Part shown: positions 1 to 5,900 of the stretch, piece by piece
Position numbering within the stretch: position 1 is the first letter of the stretch
Layout of the letters: every line of letters starts with the position of its first letter
Source: Zelonia costaricensis
Lineage: Eukaryota; Euglenozoa; Kinetoplastea; Trypanosomatida; Trypanosomatidae
DNA: 12,327 nucleotides
Direction of reading: 5' to 3'
Assembly: GCA_030849075.1 (NCBI GenBank)
Contig: JASAOO010002906.1
Location: 1-12,327, forward strand
Program-made: the position numbers and the translations under genes
The notes under the pieces: model-generated
Told to the model about the DNA's origin: nothing
Database searches by the model: none
Seen by the model: only the letters and a program-made list of their open reading frames with translations

Positions 1-58
1 GACGATCCAGCCGAAGGACGTGCAGCTGGCGATGCGCCTGCGCGGTGAGCGCAACTAG
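1..58 (+). CDS. Histone H3, 3' end only (C-terminal 18 residues)
   Basis: Core nucleosome histone; only the end of the gene is present, the rest lying upstream of the window. Reading from base 2 gives TIQPKDVQLAMRLRGERN and then TAG at 56-58; base 1 is the last base of the preceding codon. This is the hallmark C-terminus of H3, the loop 2/alpha-3 helix ending in RLRGER, close to the trypanosomatid form that I recall as IQPKDIQLALRLRGERH. Differences seen here are V for I, M for L and a terminal N. They could be species divergence or a variant copy; the informative N-terminal tail is not in the window. The gene is on the same strand as CPSII and DHO. I recall that Leishmania H3 copies flank the pyrimidine genes on chromosome 16, which fits. 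Identification is firm, but canonical versus variant H3 cannot be decided. Confidence 0.9.
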   Translation, partial: TIQPKDVQLAMRLRGERN

Positions 59-431
59 AGCGCTGGCAGTGCGTCCCAGGAACAGCGAGTCTGCCTACGT
101 GCGATAAGGTCGGCATGGCCTGAAGGCGGCCCTGACCACAACACGTGCGCGGCTTCACTCGCCCTTTTCGTCATGCCCGCGGATGCGCACGTTCCCATGA
201 CACTCGCTGTCGCACGCCGCCTCGCTGAGGGTCCCGTTCGTTGTCTCTGAATTCTCGAGGCGCGTTGCCGGGCGATACGAGCACACCTGCAGCCCACCCA
301 CCCCCACTCCCCCCCTCCCCGCATAGATGCCCGTCTTCGGCTTTGTTTCTGGTTTGTTTCGTAGTTTGGCCCCTCTGGGTTCCCGTTCCGTCGATGGCGC
401 TCGCCGTGTCGTCTGGCGCCGGTTTCATCAC

Positions 432-460
432 GTGCATGTGTGTGTGTGTGCGTGTATGTG
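432..460 (+). repeat. TG-rich microsatellite in presumed H3 3'UTR
   Basis: An imperfect (TG)n run of about 29 bases, interrupted by CG and TA steps. Such tracts are common in trypanosomatid UTRs. No specific function can be assigned from the sequence. Confidence 0.75.
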
Positions 461-1138
461 ATTGATGCGTGTCAAGTGTGAGCGCAGTGTCTACCTCGCC
501 CGCGTCCCTTCTTCGTTCCACTTGGGGCCACGTGCCGGCTAGCCTCTCTGCCCTCCTGGTGCTCGATTGAGTAGCGCGCGGAGAGAGTGGAGACGAGACG
601 GCATACGAAGGAAGTGAAGAGCCGACACCGTCGCTCGCACGCTCGCGCATGTATGTGCCGACACCGCCCAGCGCGAAACTACAAGAGTAGAAAGGAAGAC
701 CGTCCACAAGGTGAGGGTGTCCACGTCAGCGGCGTCTTACAGGACGTACTGAGGGGTACGACACGGGTGCGCTGCACCACCGCACTGGCGAGCGTTGCCG
801 CTTTTCCTTCGCGGCCCTCCTCAGGTTGAGCGGCGCTTAGACGTGCGATGCAGTGTGGAAGGCCGCAGTGACGCGTTGCGAGCTCCACGAAAAGGCGAAT
901 AACGGCCAAATTGCTCGGCAGCGCTGGCGTACAGGGACGCCGTCTTGCGCGGACTTCTCGTTGAGTTGAAACACTGCTCCTCTTTTACTGTTTCTATGGC
1001 GACTTCCCCCACCCCACTCCCACCGCCGCACTATCCCCCCCACACACAAACACAAACACAACGTCATCAGTTAGTTTAACGCACGACGATTAACCAGCAA
1101 CCACGTACAGCTCGATTTCTGTTTACTTCAGCTCAAGT

Positions 1139-1190
1139 CTCCATCTCTCTCCCGCCCTCTTCCTTTTTGCTCGTGTTCACTTCTCCCCAG
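1139..1190 (+). promoter_or_regulatory. Upstream polypyrimidine tract ending in CAG (possible trans-splice acceptor)
   Basis: About 50 bases rich in C and T, interrupted mainly by short G-containing bits, ending in TTCTCCCCAG with AG at 1189-1190. It has the form of a spliced-leader acceptor. It lies 1.8 kb before the CPSII start, so it is either an unused or alternative CPSII site with a very long leader, or the acceptor of an unrecognised non-coding transcript. The tracts at 2663-2693 and 2796-2818 are better placed for CPSII. Confidence 0.4.
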
Positions 1191-1291
1191 ACGCACCCCT
1201 CGTCCGTTTAGGTCGTCGAGAGAGCAGAGTACGCAGCGAAGCAGCAGACTCGACCGCACCGAACCCCCCCGCTCTGTGTGTCCTTCACGCG

Positions 1292-1318
1292 TACACACAC
1301 GCACACACACACACGAAC
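1292..1318 (+). repeat. CA-rich microsatellite
   Basis: An imperfect (AC)n run interrupted by CG steps. It lies just before an A/G-rich block (about 1328-1435) containing long A runs. It is simple sequence, and the open frames reading through it encode only His-Thr repeats. Confidence 0.75.
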
Positions 1319-2662
1319 ACGCGCACATAAAACCCCCAAAAACAAAAAAAAGAGAAAAAGGCAAATTTCAAAGGGCGACACGACGCAGGAAAAAAAAAGA
1401 AAGAAGAAAAAAAGGAAGAAAGCAGAAAAACGGTGGACGGCTACGCCGCACCCGCATACAGGAAACAGGGGAACAGCTTTGCTTGCAGGGACGCCGACAC
1501 GCATCGCGCACGCATCAGGCTTCCTCTTCTCCTTTCGTCCCTGCCCTTTTTTTTCTTGCCTCCCTCTGTTGTTCCCGACTCGTAACTCCACCTTCTTCTC
1601 TGCATTGTCTTGTGTGGTTGTGTTTCCTGTTTGCTTTCACGTGTCAGTACGTTGTGGTCTGTGCGCGTGGTCGTCATTGGCGCGCCCGCACTTCTTCTCT
1701 TCTTCATCTGCACCCCCGCTTAAGCAGCTCTTTTTTCTTCTTCTCTAAGTCAAGAAAGTCGAGAGAGAGAGAGACGCACAGGCAAGCCGACAGGCTCGCA
1801 ACGACAGCTTCCTGCATTCGTCGCCCTTTTCTCCTCACCGCACCTTCGCACCCTCCTCCGGAAAGCGGCAACAGTGCGCGGACGTGATCTCGTCTCTTCC
1901 TTCTCCTCAACTTTCTCTGTCCTTCCCACAAACAAACAAACGAACAAACTCGACAGAACCGAAAATACACAACCGAAACACAAACACAAACACACAAACA
2001 CACGAGAAAAGAGTTGAGCGAAAAGCCCTGCGTCTTCTTCGTTGTGTTCAACGGAGACAGACCAGCATAGACGGACGGACACCTCCGCAACCACCCCACA
2101 TTTCTGCGTGCGGCGCGTCTGTGTGAACAGTTTTCTTCTTCTTCTCGCCCCCACCCTTCCTCTGACTCGCACTCGCTCTTGTTTACGATTCCCGCTAAGG
2201 CCACTTTTCGTATTAGACACCTGCTTGCCGCCCTCCCCCCTCCCACCGCACTCTCGCACTCCCCCCCCCTCACACCCCTCTCTGTTGTTGTGCTTCTTTC
2301 CTTCATATTGTGTGGCACGTGCGCTTGCGTGTGCGAGTTTGAGTCGTGAGCGAGTGTCACGGCGTAGCAGAGACGAGAAGCGACGCAAGGAAAACGAAGA
2401 AAAAGGAAAGACGAAAGGCCCACGCACAGTCACAACGACAAAAAACAGAGGCAGACGAGAGGCGTGTTGCTGTTCGCGGACGCGTGTGCGTGTGTGTGCG
2501 TCTTTTCTCTTTCTCTTCTTCTTCCGGGTTGTCTGTCGAGTTCGTTGTGTCGTGACTGTTGCTGCGCCTCATCGCGTGCTTCTGTTTCTTTAACAGTTGG
2601 GTTTTACGGTGTGTATTGTTGTGCCGCCGGCCTCTGGTCTTTTCCTCGCCAGCAGCTCTTGG

Positions 2663-2693
2663 CCTTTTTTTTTTGCCTCTTTCTCTTTCTCAG
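2663..2693 (+). promoter_or_regulatory. Likely CPSII spliced-leader acceptor (distal candidate)
   Basis: A 28-base pyrimidine tract at 2663-2690, containing ten T in a row and a single G at 2675, runs directly into CAG, with AG at 2692-2693. This is the expected form of a trypanosomatid trans-splice acceptor. Use of it would leave a 304-base 5'UTR (2694-2997). I find no ATG in that leader, which supports the site. A second module lies 125 bases downstream. A weaker one, ending in AACAG, has its AG at 2595-2596. Confidence 0.6.
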
Positions 2694-2795
2694 TGTGTGT
2701 GTCTGTGTGGTCCCTCTCCGCGCTTGTCGTCAGGGGGGCTGTCCCGTGGCTGGCATCTGCGACCTCGCTACGCAGTTGATCTGTAGCGCGCACTG

Positions 2796-2818
2796 CCCTC
2801 TGCCTCTCCCTTTCTCAG
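2796..2818 (+). promoter_or_regulatory. Likely CPSII spliced-leader acceptor (proximal candidate)
   Basis: A pyrimidine tract ending in CCCTTTCTCAG, with AG at 2817-2818. Using it would give a 179-base 5'UTR with no upstream ATG. The tract is shorter than the one ending at 2693, so this may be a secondary or alternative site. Mapping of spliced-leader junctions would decide between them. Confidence 0.5.
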
Positions 2819-2920
2819 TTTTTGTTTGGTTTTCTTACGTCTTCGCTTTCGACGCAGCTGTGACGTCCTCTGCACACGCACCGCGAGATTGGACACAAGA
2901 CACATCCAAACGCACTCTCT

Positions 2921-2941
2921 CACACACACACACACAGACAC
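2921..2941 (+). repeat. CA tract in the CPSII 5'UTR
   Basis: A pure (CA)n run of about 16 bases followed by GACACC, 57 bases before the CPSII start codon. The surrounding leader is rich in A and C and should be weakly structured. A similar AC tract sits just before the DHO start (10002-10030). Confidence 0.8.
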
Positions 2942-2997
2942 CGACTCATTCGAGTTCGTCCACCGATCGCACCCCCACCGACACACCGCAGCGAACG

Positions 2998-5900
2998 ATG
3001 GAGCAGCACGTCAAGGCAGAGCTCGTCCTGCACGGCGGGGAGCGCTTCGAGGGCTACTCCTTCGGCTACGAGGAAAGCATCGCCGGCGAGGTCGTCTTCG
3101 CCACGGGCATGGTGGGCTACCCGGAGAGCCTCACCGACCCGTCGTACCAGGGCCAGATCCTGGTGCTCACCTCCCCGATGGTGGGCAACTACGGCGTGCC
3201 GCCCATCGAGGAGGACTTCTTTGGGGTGACCAAGTTCTTCGAGAGCACCAACGGCAAGATTCACGTCAGCGCCGTCGTGGTGCAGGAGTACTGCGACCAG
3301 CCGGACCACTGGCAGAAGTTCGAGACACTCGGGCAGTGGCTGCGCGAGAACAAGGTGCCGGGGATGATGATGGTGGACACGCGCAGCATTGTGCTGAAGC
3401 TGCGGGATATGGGCACGGCGCTTGGCAAGGTGCTGATCGCTGGCAACGACGTGCCGTTTGCGGACCCCAACACCCGCAACCTCGTCGCGGAGGTGAGCAC
3501 CAAGACGCGCGTCACGTACGGACACGGCACGCTGCGCATCGTCGTCATTGACATGGGCGTCAAGCTGAACTCGCTGCGCTGCCTGCTCAAGCACGATGTC
3601 ACCCTGATCGTCGTCCCGCACGACTGGGACATCACCACGGAGGTGTACGACGGCCTGTTCATCAGTAACGGCCCCGGCAACCCGCAGATGTGCACGACGA
3701 CGATTCGCAACGTGCGGTGGGCACTGCAGCAGGACAAGCCCGTCTTCGGCATCTGCATGGGCAACCAGATGCTCTGCCTCGCCGCGGGCGGCACGACGTA
3801 CAAGATGAAGTACGGCCACCGCGGCCAGAACCAGCCGTGCAAGTGCAGCCTCGACGGCCGCGTCGTCATCACGACGCAGAACCACGGCTTCGCCGTCGAC
3901 TACAAGACGCTGCCGTCGGAGGAGTGGGTCGAGTACTACACCAACTCCAACGATGGCAGCAACGAGGGGCTGTGGCACCGCACGAAGCCGTTCTGCAGCG
4001 TGCAGTTCCACCCCGAGGGGCGGTGCGGGCCGCAGGACACGGAGTTCCTCTTCGGCGACTTCATCCGCCGCGTGAAGGAGTCCAAGGTGAAGGAGGTGGC
4101 GAAGTTCAAGCCGCGCAAGGTGCTCGTGCTCGGTGCCGGCGGCATCGTGATTGCCCAGGCCGGCGAGTTCGACTACAGCGGCTCGCAGTGCCTCAAGTCG
4201 CTGCGCGAGGAGGGCGTGGAGACGGTGCTCATCAACCCGAACATCGCCACGGTGCAGACGGACGACGAGATGGCGGACCATATTTACTTTGTCCCCCTCA
4301 CCGTCGAGGCGGTCGAGCGTGTGATCGAGAAGGAGCGGCCGGACGGCATCCTGCTCGGTTGGGGTGGGCAGACTGCGCTGAACTGCGGCGTGAAGCTTGA
4401 TGAGCTCGGCATCCTGAAGAAGTACAACGTGCAGGTGCTCGGCACGCCCGTGTCGGTCATTGCCATCACCGAGGACCGCGAGCTGTTCCGCGACACGCTC
4501 CTGCAGATCAACGAGCAGGTTGCCCGGTCGGCGGCTGTGACGTCGGTGGAGGAGGCGGTGAAGGCGAGCGAGGGCATCGGCTTCCCGATGATGGTGCGGG
4601 CAGCGTACTGCCTGGGCGGGCAGGGCAGCGGCATCGTCGACAACATCGAGCAGCTGCGGCACAAGGTCGAGGTGGCGCTGGCGGCCTCGCCGCAGGTGCT
4701 GCTGGAGGAGAGCGTGGCGGGCTGGAAGGAGATCGAGTACGAGGTGGTGCGCGACATCTACGACAACTGCATCACCGTGTGCAACATGGAGAACTTCGAC
4801 CCAATGGGCATCCACACCGGCGAGTCCATCGTCGTCGCCCCGTCGCAGACGCTCAGCAACGATGAGTTCCACATGCTCCGCAGTGCGTCCATCAAGATCA
4901 TCCGGCATCTGGGTATTGTGGGCGAGTGCAACATCCAATACGGCCTCGACCCCTTCAGTCACCGCTACGTCGTCATCGAGGTCAACGCGCGGCTCTCGCG
5001 GTCGTCGGCGCTGGCGTCGAAGGCGACGGGCTACCCGCTGGCGCACGTTGCCACGAAGATCGCGCTAGGCAAGGGCCTCTTCGAGATCACGAACGGAGTC
5101 ACCAAGACCACCATGGCGTGCTTTGAGCCGAGTCTGGATTACATCGTCGTGAAGATGCCCCGTTGGGACCTCAACAAGTTCAACATGGTGAGCGAGGAGA
5201 TTGGGTCGATGATGAAGAGCGTCGGCGAGGTGATGGCGATTGGGCGCACCTTCGAGGAGGCCATGCAGAAGGCGATCCGCATGGTGGACCCCAGCTACAC
5301 CGGCTTCTCCGTGCCGGCCCGCTTCGGCGGCGAGGACTTCGACTACATGCAGCACATCCGCCACCCCACGCCGTACCGCATGTTCGCCCTCTGCCGCGCG
5401 CTGCTGGACGGGCACACCGCGGAGGAGCTGTACACGATCACGAAGATCACCCGCTTCTTCCTGTACAAGCTCGAGAAGCTGGTGCGGCTCTCGCAGGCAA
5501 CTGCCTCCCTGTACGCGAACAAGCTGTCCGAGCTGCCGCGCGAGTACCTGCTGAACATGAAGGCGCACGGCTTCTGCGACCGCCAGCTCGCCCAGTTTCT
5601 CGGCACCACCGCCGCCGAGGTGCGCCAGCGCCGCGTCGAGCTGAACGTGATGCCGCTCATTAAGCAGATTGACACCGTTGCCGGCGAGTACCCGGCGGCG
5701 CAGTGCTGCTACCTCTACTCCACGTACAACGCCCAGCGCGACGACGTGCCATTCAACGAGCGCATGTACGCCGTGCTCGGCTGCGGCGTGTACCGGATCG
5801 GCAACAGCGTGGAGTTCGACTACGGCGGCGTCCTCGTCGCTCGCGAGCTGCGCCGGCTGGGCAACAAGGTCATCCTGATCAACTACAACCCAGAGACGGT

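Larger units (their letters stand above)
59..2997 (+). other. Histone H3 3'UTR, intergenic region and CPSII 5'UTR
   Basis: This is 2.9 kb without a convincing gene. Every open frame in it is low in complexity (runs of CVCV, HTHT, KKKR or SSLLL) and lacks a recognisable domain. Contents in order: a TG tract at 432-460 in the presumed H3 3'UTR; an AC-rich stretch at 1041-1062; a pyrimidine block ending in AG at 1189-1190; a CA tract at 1292-1318; an A/G-rich block at about 1328-1435; pyrimidine blocks at 1520-1568, 1690-1746 and 2131-2165; CA-rich sequence at 1978-2003; a TG stretch at 2484-2500; and two strong polypyrimidine-AG modules at 2663-2693 and 2796-2818. I see no tRNA B-box (GGTTCGANNCC) or other RNA gene. 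The stretch seems long for one intergenic region in this group, so a non-coding transcript or a decayed gene is possible but not shown. Confidence 0.75.

Noticed and set aside
1276..1887. Plus-strand open frame of 203 codons (and an overlapping one from 1278) in the H3-CPSII spacer
   Set aside because: Translates microsatellite and purine-block DNA into His-Thr and Lys-Arg runs, then Ser/Leu-rich sequence from pyrimidine DNA; no conserved domain and no codon bias like the real genes.
1704..2433. Two overlapping minus-strand open frames of about 230 codons
   Set aside because: They overlap each other, have simple-sequence composition (CVCVCV, RRKRR), and lie against the strand of the presumed polycistronic unit.
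2464..2997. In-frame open extension of 178 codons upstream of the CPSII ATG
   Set aside because: It contains no ATG, starts only at a GTG, encodes low-complexity Cys/Ser/Phe-rich and His-Thr sequence, and overlaps the polypyrimidine acceptors at 2663-2693 and 2796-2818. Family homology starts at 2998.
59..2997. tRNA or small RNA genes in the spacers
   Set aside because: No B-box, cloverleaf or snoRNA box pair could be recognised in any of the three spacers by reading; a covariance-model scan would be needed to exclude them fully.
2920..5046. 708-codon open frame on the minus strand opposite CPSII
   Set aside because: A mirror of strong GC3 codon bias: rich in R, A, H, L, V and D with no domain, and it stays open only because the sense codons end in G or C.
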